64,000 nt of DNA from Mycobacterium sp. 852014-52450_SCH5900713 (GTDB lineage: Bacteria; Actinomycetota; Actinomycetes; Mycobacteriales; Mycobacteriaceae): positions 62,001 through 126,000 of the forward strand of contig NZ_LZIL01000003.1 in NCBI RefSeq assembly GCF_001667075.1, written 5' to 3'. Made by a program: the position numbers and the translations under genes. Of the stretch, positions 44,521 through 57,862 are shown piece after piece (positions within the stretch are counted from its first letter, which is position 1; every line of letters starts with the position of its first letter). The notes below the pieces were generated by a model, which saw only the letters and a list, made by a program, of their open reading frames with translations, ran no database searches and had not been told where the DNA came from.

Positions 44521-45513
44521 TCAGCTCGTCGGAACCACGTCGGGCGCGTCTTCGATGTCGCCGGTCTCCCCGGCCTTTGCCGCGCGGCGACCGAAATACA
44601 CGATGTAGGTCAGGAACGCCGCCTCGGCGATGATCCCGATGCCGACCCGTACGACGGTCGGCAGCGGCGATGGTGTCACCAGCGCCTCGATCAACCCCGA
44701 GACCAGCAGCACACCCACCAGACCGATCGCGACCGACACGACGGCGCGACCCTGTTCGGCGAGCACTTGCCCGCGTGGCCGGTCGCCGGGCGAAATCACC
44801 GACCACCCCAGCCGCATCCCCGCCGCCCCCGCCAGGAACACCGCCGTCAGCTCCAGCAGCCCGTGCGGAATCAGCAGCCCGAGCAGCACACCGCCCTTGC
44901 CCGCCTGGAACATCAGCCCGGAGATCAGTCCCAGGTTGGCCGCGTTCTGGAACAGCACGATGGGGATCGGCAGCCCCAGCAGTACGGACAACGCGATGCA
45001 CTGCGCGGCGACCCAGGAGTTGTTCACCCAGATCTGCAGGGCGAACGCGGCGGCGGGATGTTCGCTGTAGTAGGAGGCGACGTCGTGGTTCACCAATTGT
45101 TCGATGTCGCTTGGTGTTCCGGCGGCAGATTGCACCTCGGGATTGCCGGCCACCCAGAACGCCATCATGAACACCACGGCGAAGAACGCCACCGCGGTGC
45201 CCAGCCACCACCGCCACGACCGGTACGCGACCACCGGGAAAGACACCGTCCAGAACCGGGCGAACGTACCGCTCAACGGCGCGTGGGCGCCGGTCACCAC
45301 GGAACGGGCGCGCGCGACGAGGCTCGAGAGCCGACCGATCAACAGCGAGTCCGACGAGGCCGAGCGCAGCATCGACAGGTGGGTGGACACCCGTTGGTAG
45401 AGCTCGACGAGCTCGTCGACCTCGGCGCCGGTCAGTGAGCGACGCCTTGCGACCAGCCGGTCGAGGCGGTCCCACGTACCGCGATGGGCCAGCACGAATG
45501 CGTCGACGTCCAC
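44521..45513 (-). CDS. SpoIIM-family membrane protein
   Basis: A 330-residue orthologue of Rv3694c (same length). The stage II sporulation M-like core has about six helices with NAANLGLISGLMFQAG and LLIPHGLLELTAVFLAGAAG. In non-sporulating bacteria it sits beside RDD and MoxR/DUF58 genes, as here, suggesting an envelope complex. GTG 45513. It diverges from the RDD gene. Confidence 0.88.
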   Translation of the reverse strand: MDVDAFVLAHRGTWDRLDRLVARRRSLTGAEVDELVELYQRVSTHLSMLRSASSDSLLIGRLSSLVARARSVVTGAHAPLSGTFARFWTVSFPVVAYRSWRWWLGTAVAFFAVVFMMAFWVAGNPEVQSAAGTPSDIEQLVNHDVASYYSEHPAAAFALQIWVNNSWVAAQCIALSVLLGLPIPIVLFQNAANLGLISGLMFQAGKGGVLLGLLIPHGLLELTAVFLAGAAGMRLGWSVISPGDRPRGQVLAEQGRAVVSVAIGLVGVLLVSGLIEALVTPSPLPTVVRVGIGIIAEAAFLTYIVYFGRRAAKAGETGDIEDAPDVVPTS

Positions 45514-45549
45514 CCTGCGCAGCCTAATCGCCCTGTACCGTTCGGTGTT

Positions 45550-46428
45550 ATGTCGGAGGTGGTGACCGGCGACGCCGTCGTGCTCGACGTGCAGATCGCC
45601 CAGTTGCCGGTGCGGGCCGTGGGCGCACTGATCGATATCGCCGTGATCGTCGTCTGCTATCTCCTGGGGCTGATGTTGTGGGCCGCCACACTGACCCAGT
45701 TCGACACCGCGCTGAGCACCGCCATCCTGCTCATCTTCACCGTGGTGGTGATCGTCGGCTATCCGGTGGTGCTCGAAACGGCGACGCGCGGACGCTCGGT
45801 GGGCAAGATCGCAATGGGGCTTCGGGTGGTGTCCGACGACGGCGGGCCAGAACGCTTCCGGCAGGCCCTCTTTCGGGCCCTCGCGGCGGTGGTCGAGATT
45901 TGGATGCTGTTCGGCAGTCCCGCGGTCATCTGCAGCATCCTGTCGCCGAAGGCCAAGCGAGTCGGCGACATCTTCGCCGGCACCGTCGTCGTGAACGAAC
46001 GCGGTCCCCGCCTCGGCCCCCCGCCCGTGATGCCGCCTTCACTGGCCTGGTGGGCCTCGTCCCTGCAACTTTCCGGCCTGTCCCCCGGTCAGGCCGAGGT
46101 CGCACGCCAATTCCTCTCGCGGGCAACACAACTCGATCGCCAATTACGACTGCAGATGGCCTATCGCATCGCCGGTGATGTGGTGTCCCGCATCGCCCCG
46201 CCGCCCCCGCCGGGCGCCCCGCCGGAACTGGTGCTGGCGGCCGTGCTCGCCGAACGGCACCGCCGCGAACTGGCGCGACTTCGACCCGCCATGCCGCCGC
46301 CGGGCGCCGCGCCGTGGCCGGCCTGGCCGGCCCCGCCACCACAGCAGACGGTCCCATGGCCGGACCCGGGTGCACCCCAGCAGGGGCCGCCGCATCCCGC
46401 GCCGGGCGGTTTCGCGCCGCCCGGTTAA
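45550..46428 (+). CDS. RDD-family membrane protein
   Basis: A 292-residue orthologue of Rv3695. RDD domain over residues 1-150 (RAVGALIDIAVIV, RSVGKIAMGLRVVSDDGG, PKAKRVGDIFAGTVVV) with three or four helices, then a soluble helical part and a Pro-rich tail. ATG 45550 has TACCGT eight bases upstream. Its TAA and the stop of the opposing gene share the palindrome GTTAAC. Confidence 0.87.
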   Translation: MSEVVTGDAVVLDVQIAQLPVRAVGALIDIAVIVVCYLLGLMLWAATLTQFDTALSTAILLIFTVVVIVGYPVVLETATRGRSVGKIAMGLRVVSDDGGPERFRQALFRALAAVVEIWMLFGSPAVICSILSPKAKRVGDIFAGTVVVNERGPRLGPPPVMPPSLAWWASSLQLSGLSPGQAEVARQFLSRATQLDRQLRLQMAYRIAGDVVSRIAPPPPPGAPPELVLAAVLAERHRRELARLRPAMPPPGAAPWPAWPAPPPQQTVPWPDPGAPQQGPPHPAPGGFAPPG

Positions 46429-46817
46429 CCGGAGACGCTCGCCGCCATCAGGGCGACGTCGGCGATCAACAGCGCCCAGCCGCACAGCGGGACGGCGATG
46501 CCGCCGCGGCGTTTCGCGGTGAACAGGGAGATGACGATTACGACCACCGCAACCGCGGGCGCGCCGTAGAACGCGACCCCGAAACTGATGCCGCCGTGGC
46601 CGAGGTTGGGGCAACTGCGGTCGCTGCAGCCGTCGGTACTCATCACCGCGCCGAGCGCGAAGAGCATGACGATGGCGGCGGCGGGCACCGTGGCCAGCGC
46701 CAGGGCCCAGTTGACCCACGGCCACACGTTGCGCCCACCACCGGTGCCGCCCTGCGCGGGGCTGGCCGCGGTCGAGGTCCCGCTGCCGACCGAAAGGTCG
46801 GAGTTGTCGGCGTTCAT
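46425..46817 (-). CDS. small three-helix membrane protein
   Basis: A 130-residue protein with a soluble Ser/Gly-rich N-terminus (about 35 residues) and three hydrophobic segments (36-58, 77-97, 107-127). Two cysteines lie in the loop after helix 1 (DGCSDRSCPN). Not recognised and not in this place in M. tuberculosis. An exact GTTT-N16-GGGTA promoter ends 11 bases before the ATG. Confidence 0.75.
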   Translation of the reverse strand: MNADNSDLSVGSGTSTAASPAQGGTGGGRNVWPWVNWALALATVPAAAIVMLFALGAVMSTDGCSDRSCPNLGHGGISFGVAFYGAPAVAVVVIVISLFTAKRRGGIAVPLCGWALLIADVALMAASVSG

Positions 46818-46828
46818 CCCAAAGTTCC

Positions 46829-46853
46829 TACCCGCCGCCCGGCGAGTGCAAAC
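46829..46853 (-). promoter_or_regulatory. SigF-type promoter
   Basis: Exact GTTT-N16-GGGTA on the minus strand, 11 bases before the ATG at 46817. Confidence 0.7.
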
Positions 46854-46951
46854 GGGCCGGCGCGTCCCAACGAACCGACCCGCCGGCCCAACACCGCAGG
46901 TCATGCGTCTTAACGGCTGCGTTGAAGCACAACATAGGGTTCGCCCGTTGC

Positions 46952-46985
46952 ATCGCGATACTTTCCGATATATCGTGATACTTCG
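46952..46985 (+). promoter_or_regulatory. probable PadR operator
   Basis: ATCGCGATACTT and ATCGTGATACTT are direct repeats exactly 20 bp apart (two helical turns), with GATATATC between them and a perfect ATCGCGAT palindrome in the first. Such ATAT/CG-rich dyads are typical PadR sites. It lies about 40 bp ahead of the padR-like gene. Confidence 0.6.
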
Positions 46986-47026
46986 AAGCGTACGGTGCGC
47001 TTCCCCTTCAGACGTAAGGAACAGAC

Positions 47027-47743
47027 ATGTACAACCCCTTCCCCCCCACGGGCGGCCCGTTCGCAGGCGGCCCCGGTTTCGGCTTCGGTCCCGACACACA
47101 TCGGCGCGCCCCGCACGGCGCCCGCCGGCGCGCTCGCCAAGAGTTCTTCGAACACCTCCGCGAGCACGGCCCCGACCACGACGGCCCGGGCTTCGGGCCC
47201 GGATTTGGTCCCGGATTCGGCCCGGGTTTCGGCCCCGGCTTCGGTCCCGGTTTCGGCTTCGGGCCGGGCGGCCGACGCGGCGGATGGCGCCGTGGCGGCC
47301 CGGGCCGCGGAAGACGCGGCGACGTCCGCGCGGCCATCCTGGCGCTGCTGGCCGAGCGCCCCATGCACGGCTACGAGATGATCCAGCAGATCGCCGAACG
47401 CAGCAACGGGCTCTGGAAGCCCAGCCCCGGTTCGGTCTATCCGACGCTGCAGCTGTTGACCGACGAGGGCCTGATCACCGCCAGCGAAAGCGAGGGCAGC
47501 AAGAAGCTCTTCGAGCTGACCGACGAGGGTCGCGCGGCGGCGGAAAAGGTCGAGACACCGCCGTGGGACGAGATCGCCGAAGGCGCCGACCCGGGTCACA
47601 TGAACCTGCGGGCGGCCATCGGCCAGCTGTTCGGCGCGGTCGCGCAGTCCGCGCACACCGCCACCGCCGAGCAGCAGCAGCGCATCGTCGAAATCCTCAA
47701 CAACGCGCGGCGCGAGGTCTACGGCATCCTCGGCGAAGACTGA
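47027..47743 (+). CDS. PadR-family regulator with GFGP repeats
   Basis: A 238-residue regulator. The N-terminal about 95 residues are unusual: a Gly/Phe/Pro-rich run of FGPG repeats and basic patches. The winged helix (about 97-175: ILALLAERPMHGYEMIQQIAERS, PSPGSVYPTLQLL) and a helical C-terminus follow the PadR plan. ATG 47027 has AAGGA seven bases before. The upstream operator suggests self-control; the target may also be the divergent membrane gene. Confidence 0.88.
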   Translation: MYNPFPPTGGPFAGGPGFGFGPDTHRRAPHGARRRARQEFFEHLREHGPDHDGPGFGPGFGPGFGPGFGPGFGPGFGFGPGGRRGGWRRGGPGRGRRGDVRAAILALLAERPMHGYEMIQQIAERSNGLWKPSPGSVYPTLQLLTDEGLITASESEGSKKLFELTDEGRAAAEKVETPPWDEIAEGADPGHMNLRAAIGQLFGAVAQSAHTATAEQQQRIVEILNNARREVYGILGED

Positions 47744-47757
47744 GCCCCGACAGACCC

Positions 47758-47802
47758 AGCGGACCCTGGATCAGGTGACGTCCACCCAATCCAGGGTCCG
47801 CT
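47758..47802. terminator. 14-bp hairpin between padR and glpK
   Basis: AGCGGACCCTGGAT, a 17-base loop and ATCCAGGGTCCGCT; a perfect 14-bp stem. The right arm codes for the last residues of GlpK. Likely a two-way terminator for the convergent genes. Confidence 0.7.
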
Positions 47803-49291
47803 GCACGGCCTTACGCCAACCCGCGTACCCGGCGGCGCGCTGCTCGTCGGTCCAGGCCGGCGCCCAGCGCTTGTCCTCGTGCCAGTTCGCCCGCAGGTCG
47901 GACGGATCGGCCCAGAACCCCAGCGCCAACCCCGCCGCGTAGGCCGCGCCCAGCGCGGTCGTCTCGGCGACCACCGGACGCACCACGTCGACGCCGAGCA
48001 CATCGGCCTGAATCTGCATGCACAGGTCGTTGCCGGTGACACCGCCGTCGACCTTCAATACCTCAAGGCGCACACCGGAATCCGCCGCCATGGCATCCAC
48101 CACGTCGCGGCTCTGATAGCAGATCGCCTCCAGCGTCGCGCGGGCCAGGTGCGCGTTGGTGTTGAACCGCGACAGCCCGACAATCGCGCCGCGCGCGTCG
48201 GATCGCCAATAGGGCGCGAACAGCCCGGAAAAGGCCGGGACGAAATACACTCCGCCGTTGTCGGCGACCTGGCGCGCCAGCGACTCGCTTTGCGCCGCGC
48301 CGCTGATGATGCCCAACTGGTCGCGCAGCCACTGCACCGCAGCGCCGGTGACCGCGATCGAACCCTCAAGGGCGTAAACGGGTTTCGCGTCGCCGAACTG
48401 GTAGCACACGGTGGTCAACAGGCCGTTGTTCGACCGCACGATCGTCTCGCCGGTGTTGAGCAGCAGGAAGTTTCCGGTGCCGTAGGTGTTCTTCGCCTCG
48501 CCCTCCGACAGGCACACCTGGCCCACCATCGCCGCGTGCTGGTCACCGAGAACCCCCGTCACCGGCACCTCGCCACCGACCGGCCCGGCCTGCGCGGAGA
48601 CGCCATACGGTTGCGGCGACGACGACGGCGCGATCGCCGGAAGCATCGCACGCGGGATGGCGAAGAACGACAACAGCTCGTCGTCCCAGTCGAGCGTTTC
48701 CAGGTCCATCAGCATGGTCCGGCTGGCATTGGTCACGTCGGTGATGTGCACGCCGCCGCGCGTGCCTCCGGTCAGGTTCCACAACACCCAGGTGTCCGGC
48801 GTGCCGAACAAGGCGTCACCGCTCTCGGCGGCCTCGCGCACCCCGTCGACGTTCTCTAGGATCCACTGCAGTTTGCCGCCGGAGAAATACGTCGCCGGCG
48901 GCAGGCCGGCCTTGCGGCGAATCACGTCGCCGCGGCCGTCTCGTTCCAGCGCCGACGCGATGCGGTCGGTGCGGGTGTCCTGCCAGACGATCGCGTTGTA
49001 GTAGGGCCGCCCGGTGCGCCGATTCCACACCAGCGTGGTCTCCCGTTGGTTTGTGATACCAAGCGCGGCAATGTGTTTGGCGGTCAAATTGGCACGATTC
49101 AGGACCGACATCAGCACCGACGAAGTACGCTCCCAGATTTCGACCGGGTCGTGCTCGACCCAGCCGGCGCGGGGCAGGATTTGTTCGTGCTCGAGTTGAT
49201 GGCGGGCCACTTCGGCCCCGTCATGATCGAAGATCATGCAGCGAGTGCTGGTGGTTCCCTGGTCGATGGCGGCGACGAACTCAGCGGACAC
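47771..49291 (-). CDS. glpK: glycerol kinase
   Basis: A 506-residue FGGY kinase, orthologue of Rv3696c. Phosphate loop [10 protein letters not shown] at the start, glycerol-site residues in [12 protein letters not shown], and the FGGY C-terminal signature [20 protein letters not shown]. It converts glycerol and ATP to glycerol 3-phosphate in the cytosol. Start GTG 49291. It diverges from the GCS2-like gene. Confidence 0.95.
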   Translation of the reverse strand: MSAEFVAAIDQGTTSTRCMIFDHDGAEVARHQLEHEQILPRAGWVEHDPVEIWERTSSVLMSVLNRANLTAKHIAALGITNQRETTLVWNRRTGRPYYNAIVWQDTRTDRIASALERDGRGDVIRRKAGLPPATYFSGGKLQWILENVDGVREAAESGDALFGTPDTWVLWNLTGGTRGGVHITDVTNASRTMLMDLETLDWDDELLSFFAIPRAMLPAIAPSSSPQPYGVSAQAGPVGGEVPVTGVLGDQHAAMVGQVCLSEGEAKNTYGTGNFLLLNTGETIVRSNNGLLTTVCYQFGDAKPVYALEGSIAVTGAAVQWLRDQLGIISGAAQSESLARQVADNGGVYFVPAFSGLFAPYWRSDARGAIVGLSRFNTNAHLARATLEAICYQSRDVVDAMAADSGVRLEVLKVDGGVTGNDLCMQIQADVLGVDVVRPVVAETTALGAAYAAGLALGFWADPSDLRANWHEDKRWAPAWTDEQRAAGYAGWRKAVQRTLDWVDVT

Positions 49292-49375
49292 GTCAGGAGT
49301 CCATCACGTCCGGGTGAACTCGACAAGCGGCCGGGTAGCTTGCGTTACCGCCGGTAACCCTGTTCCATCGGCGGT

Positions 49376-52687
<3,312 letters not shown>

Positions 52688-52691
<4 letters not shown>

Positions 52692-53653
52692 TTGACGGCC
52701 AACGACAACCCGAAATCACCCGCGGCGTCCGTCCAGAACCGGGTGCGGCGCAGTCCCACGCGGGCCAATTCGGCGCTCACCCCGTCGGGGCGGAACTTGC
52801 ACGACACCTCGGTGAGCATCTCCTCGTCGGCCGCGAAATCGACGGTCAGGTCGAGCGCGTCGACGCGGACCCGCTGGGCACGGCTGGCGCGCAACCACAT
52901 TTCGATGCGTTCCTCGTCGGCGTTCCAGCGGGCCACGTGCTCGAAGGCCTCGACGTCGAAATCGGCGTCGAGTTGCCGGTTGATCACCGCCAGCACATTG
53001 CGATTGAACGCCGCGGTCACCCCGGTCGAGTCGTCGTAGGCGCGCACCAGCCGGCCGGTGTCCTTGATCAGGTCCGTGCCCAGCAGCAGGCTGTCGCCCG
53101 GGCGCATCTGGGCGGACAGGCTCGACAGGAACGCCGTGCGCGGTCCGGGCGTCAGGTTGCCGATCGTCGACCCCAGGAACACGAACAGGCGCCGCCCGCC
53201 GGTTGGGATCTCGGTCAGGTGTTCCTCGAAATCGCCGCATACGGCGTTGATTTCGACGCCGGCATATTCCTGCTGAATCGCCGCCGCGGCCGTCGACAGT
53301 ATGCCTGCGTCGACGTCGAAGGGGACGAATCTGCGCAACGATCCGCGTTCACGCAGCGCGTCGAGCAGCAGCCGGGTCTTCTCCGACGTCCCGCTGCCCA
53401 ACTCCACCAGGGTGTCGGCCTCGCTGGCCGCCGCAACCTCGGCCGACCGCGCGCGCAGGATCTCGGCCTCCGCGCGGGTCGGGTAGTACTCGGGCAACCG
53501 GGTGATCTGATCGAAAAGGTGGCTGCCCAGCGAATCGTAGAACCACTTGGGCGGCAATGACTTCGGCGTCCGCTGCAGGCCGTCGAACACATCTCGGCGC
53601 AGCGCCTGATCCGCAGAGTCGGCGGCCAGGTGGTTGGACAAAGTCAGCGTCAT
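52688..53653 (-). CDS. egtD: histidine N-trimethyltransferase EgtD
   Basis: A 321-residue enzyme, the same length as Rv3701c. SAM motif [19 protein letters not shown], and [11 protein letters not shown] and [15 protein letters not shown] in the DUF2260-type fold. It makes hercynine from histidine with three SAM. It overlaps egtC and egtE by four bases each. Confidence 0.95.
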
Positions 53654-54363
53654 CGATAACCTTCCGAGTGATCCAGCGGGGTCAGCGCGACGCCCGTCGC
53701 GGTGACCTCGACGAGGTGGCGGTCCGGCACGTCCTCCCAGCCGGGGTCGTTGTCGTAGGGCTCGCTGGCCAGAACAATGCCGTCCGCGCGGCGCAAGATG
53801 GACAACGTGTCGCCCCAGGTGGTGGCGAGCAGGCGAGAGCCGTTGGCCGCCAATATGTTCAGCCGGGCGTCCGGGTCGGCTGCCGCGATCTCGGTGATGG
53901 TCGCGCCGAGCGCGTCGAGGCCCCGCTCAAAGATGGCGGCCGCGAGTAGTGCACTGTCGCAGACGGATTCGGCCTGCGAACTCATGGGTAACGCGGCGCG
54001 GTCCACCACGCCGTTGTGCGACAACATCCATTGACCGTCGGTGAACGGCGCCGTAGCGCTGACATCGATCGGCATGCCGACCGTCGCCGAGCGGACCGCG
54101 GCAACCACGCAGCGGCTGCGCAGCGCCGGTGCGACGGAGTCGAACGACGTGTCGCCCCACAGTGGCGCGTGGCTACGCCAGCGGCGGGGCACTTGCCGTC
54201 CAGAAGAGTCGTCGAAAAAGCCGACGCCCCAACCGTCGGCGTTGAGCAGGCCGTGCTTCTGCCGACGCGGGGCATACGACTGCACCCGCAGGCCGTACTG
54301 CGGGTCCAGCAGCAGCGAGGAGACGGTGACGTCGGTCCCAAGCCAGCCGAGGTGACGGCACAT
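53650..54363 (-). CDS. egtC: gamma-glutamyl hydrolase EgtC
   Basis: A 237-residue class II glutamine amidotransferase-like Ntn hydrolase. After Met removal the N-terminal Cys (MCRHLGWLG) is the nucleophile; [12 protein letters not shown] and [11 protein letters not shown] are family marks. It removes glutamate from gamma-glutamyl-hercynylcysteine sulfoxide. ATG 54363 shares a base with the egtB stop. Confidence 0.93.
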   Translation of the reverse strand: MCRHLGWLGTDVTVSSLLLDPQYGLRVQSYAPRRQKHGLLNADGWGVGFFDDSSGRQVPRRWRSHAPLWGDTSFDSVAPALRSRCVVAAVRSATVGMPIDVSATAPFTDGQWMLSHNGVVDRAALPMSSQAESVCDSALLAAAIFERGLDALGATITEIAAADPDARLNILAANGSRLLATTWGDTLSILRRADGIVLASEPYDNDPGWEDVPDRHLVEVTATGVALTPLDHSEGYR

Positions 54364-55730
54364 CAGGTGAAATCCTCGACGTCCCAAGCCAACCGGACGC
54401 CAGAAAAGATCTGGCGCCGGATCGGGTGGTCCCAGTTGCGGAAGCTCGGCCGCAGGATTGCGGGCTCTACGGCCCACGAGCCGCCGCGCAGGACCCGGTA
54501 GTCCTGAAGAAAGAACGGCTGCGAGTAGCGCTCGTAGATCATCGGAAGGAATCCCGGCCAGGGCCGCAGCGGCGAACTGGTCCACTCCCACACGTCGCCG
54601 AGCATCTGTTCCGCCCCGTACGCCGAGGCGCCGGCGGGGTAGGCCCCGACTGGTGCCGGACGCAACGACGTTCCGCCCAGGTTGGCGAGGGCGTCGGAGG
54701 GCGGCTGCGCTCCCCACGGGTAGCGGCGGCGACTGTCGGTGCCCGGATCCCAGGCGCAGGCCTTCTCCCATTCCATCTCGGTGGGCAGCCGCGCGCCGGC
54801 CCAGGCTGCGTATGCCTCGGCCTCGAAGTAGCAAACGTGCTGCACCGGTTCGTCGGCAGGGATGTCTTCGACGTGGCCGAACCGGGTGCGCGTTCGTGCG
54901 TCGGGGCTCCAGAACTGTGGCGCTGTCAGATCCGCGCGCTGGCGATGCTCCCAGCCGCGCTCGGACCACCAGCGAGGTTGGAGGTAGCCGCCGTCTTCCA
55001 TGAAGTGCCGCCATTCGCCGTTGGTGACCGGCACCCGGCCGATCCGGAACGCGGGCAGCTCGACGACGTGGGCGGGACGCTCGTTGTCCAACGAATACGG
55101 TTCGCTCGCGGCGTCCACGCCCAGCACGAACGGACCGGCGGGCACCAGCACGTAGGTGCCGGCCAGCCCGGGGCGGCCGGCCGGCAGCGCCGCCGAGTCG
55201 CGCAGCAGCGGAGCGCCGGTGCGCAGGTTCAGCGCCTGCAGCATGGTTTCGTCGTGCTGGTTTTCGTGACTGATCACCAACGCGAACGCGAAGTCGTCAC
55301 TCTCCTCCGGCAGCGCATCGAGGGCATCAAGGGCAGCGGACCGCACCGTGGCGCAATACGCCCGCGCGCGGTCCGGCGACAGCAGCGGCAGCTCGACCCG
55401 GCTCGCGCGGGAGTGGACGAAGGCGTCGTAGAGGCCCTCGATTGCCGCCGGCAACATGCCGGGCCGGCCGGGGTCACCGCCGCGCAGCAGCCAGAACTCC
55501 TCTTGCTGACCGATGTGCGCCAAGTCCCACACCAGTGGGCTCATCAGGGGGTCGTACTGCCGATACAGCTCGGCGTCGTCGAACTCGACGAGCCGCAACG
55601 TCCGCGTCCGCGCCCGCGCCAGATCATCGGCAAGACTTGCCCGGCATGACGACCGCAAGCGCGGCGCTGGGGGCACCTCCCGCTTGCCGGGGACTCCGCG
55701 CAGCGGGTCGGAATCATCGGGAAAGCTCAC
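54363..55730 (-). CDS. egtB: sulfoxide synthase EgtB with extended N-terminus
   Basis: A 455-residue non-haem iron enzyme. DinB-like domain with iron ligands in [10 protein letters not shown] and [10 protein letters not shown], then an FGE-sulfatase domain ([36 protein letters not shown]). It joins gamma-glutamylcysteine to hercynine with O2. GTG 55730 overlaps the egtA stop (GTGA). The family normally begins near the [14 protein letters not shown] region; about 30 extra residues here are encoded by a GC-rich repeat (55667-55697). Confidence 0.92.
   Translation of the reverse strand: MSFPDDSDPLRGVPGKREVPPAPRLRSSCRASLADDLARARTRTLRLVEFDDAELYRQYDPLMSPLVWDLAHIGQQEEFWLLRGGDPGRPGMLPAAIEGLYDAFVHSRASRVELPLLSPDRARAYCATVRSAALDALDALPEESDDFAFALVISHENQHDETMLQALNLRTGAPLLRDSAALPAGRPGLAGTYVLVPAGPFVLGVDAASEPYSLDNERPAHVVELPAFRIGRVPVTNGEWRHFMEDGGYLQPRWWSERGWEHRQRADLTAPQFWSPDARTRTRFGHVEDIPADEPVQHVCYFEAEAYAAWAGARLPTEMEWEKACAWDPGTDSRRRYPWGAQPPSDALANLGGTSLRPAPVGAYPAGASAYGAEQMLGDVWEWTSSPLRPWPGFLPMIYERYSQPFFLQDYRVLRGGSWAVEPAILRPSFRNWDHPIRRQIFSGVRLAWDVEDFT
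55667..55697. repeat. GC-rich interspersed repeat inside egtB
   Basis: The element TGGGGGCACCTCCCGC followed by TTGCCGGGGACTCC resembles a short G-run/C-run repeat often seen near mycobacterial gene starts (from memory). Here it adds codons to the N-terminus of EgtB. It shares ACCTCCCGC with 3041-3070. Confidence 0.5.
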
Positions 55731-57010
55731 AGCCCCCCTTGCGAGGATCGCGCCGCCTTGGCAACCGTAGCCGCGATGCCCTGCTGTATCACCTGGTCGG
55801 AGAAGTCGTCGCCGGGACATCGGCCCCGCTCGACGGCGTCGACCAGCCGCTGCATCGAATCACCGAGTTCGGGCGGCGCCAGCTGAGCGGCGACGGCCAC
55901 GCACTTGTTGGCCGCGGCGTACAGCCGCCGGTCACGCAGTCCCGCCTGGGCGGCCGTGTCCCAGGCGGTCGCCACCGGCTCGACCGCTTCGGCCGCGGTG
56001 TCCGCCGCGACCGGGTCGTCGAGCAGGGCCACCAGAGTGAACACAACGGCCGGCCAGAAGTCGTCCGGCACGCTGTCGAGATAGCGGATTTCCAGCCACT
56101 GCCTCGGGCGCACTGGGGGGAACAGCGTGGTCAGGTGGTATTCCAGGTCGGCGAGGGTGGGGCGGCGACCGCCGAGCAGCACCCGGCCGTCGACCCAGTC
56201 GGCGAATGGCACCCAATGCGTGACCGCGGTGGCGTCCGGGGCGTGCACCAGCATCACCGGCGCCTTGAGCGCATAGCGCGCCCAGTCGGTGCCCGGGTCG
56301 TCGCCGCTGGCGCCCAGGATGGGTCCGCACCGCGCCGAGTCCATCTGGCCCCACACCCACTGCCGGGTGGAGGCCCACCCGGTGAACTCGCCGCGCAGCA
56401 TCGGGGAGTTCGCCGCCATCGCGATCATGGTGGGCCCGAGTGCGTGCGCCAGCCGCACCCGTTCCGCCCAGCCGGCCCGCGGGCCCGCGTCCAGGTTGAC
56501 CTGAATGGACGCGGTGGACGTCATCATCGCCGCGCCTGCCTCACCCGAGCGGCTGGTCGCGAAGAACTGCTCCATGGCGCGGTAACGCGCACCCGGGTTG
56601 ATGCGCTTGGGCGGCCGCAGCGGATCCGCCCCGAGGAACACCAGGCCCAGCCCGCCATCGACGAACGCCGACCGCAGCACGGCCTGGTCGCGCCGCATCG
56701 CGTCGATGGCGGCCGCCACCCCTTCGGCGGGCGGGCCGGACAACTCCACCGCACCGCCGGGTTCCACCGTGACCCGGCTGCCTCCCGGCAGCTCGGGCAA
56801 GTGCCCCAGAACGTCGGCGATCTCCTGCCAACCGGGCCTGCGATGCGGGTCGGCCGGGTCGTGGCAGTGGGCTTCCAGTTCCAGACCCACACGCCCCAGC
56901 GGGGCGTCCACCATGCAACCGTCTGCGATGTAGCGCGCGGCGGTCTTGGAATCGGCCATCTCGGGACTGGCCAGCTCGGAGCCGGCGGTAGTGATAGCGG
57001 CAAACGTCAT
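55727..57010 (-). CDS. egtA: glutamate-cysteine ligase EgtA
   Basis: A 427-residue ATP-dependent ligase making gamma-glutamylcysteine for ergothioneine (Rv3704c, gshA). Marks: [25 protein letters not shown]-type strand [26 protein letters not shown] and [15 protein letters not shown] 57010 has GGAGGG eight bases upstream. First gene of the egtABCDE operon; every junction overlaps by one to four bases. Confidence 0.93.
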   Translation of the reverse strand: MTFAAITTAGSELASPEMADSKTAARYIADGCMVDAPLGRVGLELEAHCHDPADPHRRPGWQEIADVLGHLPELPGGSRVTVEPGGAVELSGPPAEGVAAAIDAMRRDQAVLRSAFVDGGLGLVFLGADPLRPPKRINPGARYRAMEQFFATSRSGEAGAAMMTSTASIQVNLDAGPRAGWAERVRLAHALGPTMIAMAANSPMLRGEFTGWASTRQWVWGQMDSARCGPILGASGDDPGTDWARYALKAPVMLVHAPDATAVTHWVPFADWVDGRVLLGGRRPTLADLEYHLTTLFPPVRPRQWLEIRYLDSVPDDFWPAVVFTLVALLDDPVAADTAAEAVEPVATAWDTAAQAGLRDRRLYAAANKCVAVAAQLAPPELGDSMQRLVDAVERGRCPGDDFSDQVIQQGIAATVAKAARSSQGGL

Positions 57011-57176
57011 ATCACTATCCCTCCGGGCCTGAGCAAGCTCGAACATGCGCCTACGGACCGCTTCCCGACACAGTCGACGGAACGGTAACCGCCACTACTT
57101 CATCTAACAGATGGCTCCGACATATTCCCGTTCGCGCCCAATTCCAAGCATGCCCGACCCGGTCCCCGAACCCGGC

Positions 57177-57830
57177 TCACTGACCCAGCGCGTTCTGCAT
57201 CGCCCCAGCCAGCACGTTGACCGCCGGCCCGGCGTTGCCAGATTGGCAGACCTTGGCCTGCAACAACACATTTTCACGCAGCCTGGTTTGATTGAAGCAC
57301 CGCCGATCGGTACCGGCCTCTTGCTTGGTCCAGTTCGCGTCGGCGGCGTCGGGCGGCCCGCCATCGAACGACCACACCTGTGTGACGCCGTTGTCCAGGT
57401 GCATCGGGGTGGTCTGGCCCGAGCAGCCCACCGTCCGATCCACCACCCGATGGAAGGCGCGGCCGGCGGCGTCGTTGGTGGCAAACACACCGACGGCCTG
57501 CTTCACGAAGTGGGTTTGGTCGGTGGCCGAAGTCTGGGTGACCGCACCGTTGAACGACGCCAAGTCGGGGTCCTCATACACCTCGGGCAAGCCGATGTCG
57601 GCCCAGTTGTTGCACACCGGAACGTCCACCCAATCGCCCTGCACCGGTCGGGTAAACACCGACTCCCAGCCCATGGGCCCACCGACGATGTTGCCGACCG
57701 ACCCCTTGCCCAGGACCGCGTAATTCACCACCCCCGGGTCCGACGGGTGGGCGGCCGCAACCGGAAGCGCGACCGCTCCGCCGACGGCCAGGCCGATGGT
57801 GATGACGGCCGCGCGAACCCGCATGGTCAT
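57177..57830 (-). CDS. exported PknH-sensor-like protein
   Basis: A 217-residue orthologue of Rv3705c. Signal peptide at residues 1-27 (ends VAAAHP). The mature part follows the extracellular sensor domain of PknH, with paired cysteines (VPVCNNW, TVGCSGQ, RRCFNQ, AKVCQSG) and a DNGVTQVW strand. It resembles the C-terminal half of the TIR fusion at 60685. Probably periplasmic; ligand unknown. Confidence 0.83.
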   Translation of the reverse strand: MTMRVRAAVITIGLAVGGAVALPVAAAHPSDPGVVNYAVLGKGSVGNIVGGPMGWESVFTRPVQGDWVDVPVCNNWADIGLPEVYEDPDLASFNGAVTQTSATDQTHFVKQAVGVFATNDAAGRAFHRVVDRTVGCSGQTTPMHLDNGVTQVWSFDGGPPDAADANWTKQEAGTDRRCFNQTRLRENVLLQAKVCQSGNAGPAVNVLAGAMQNALGQ

Positions 57831-57862
57831 GAGGCGATCATGCCAGGCACGTGGGCGCGAGG

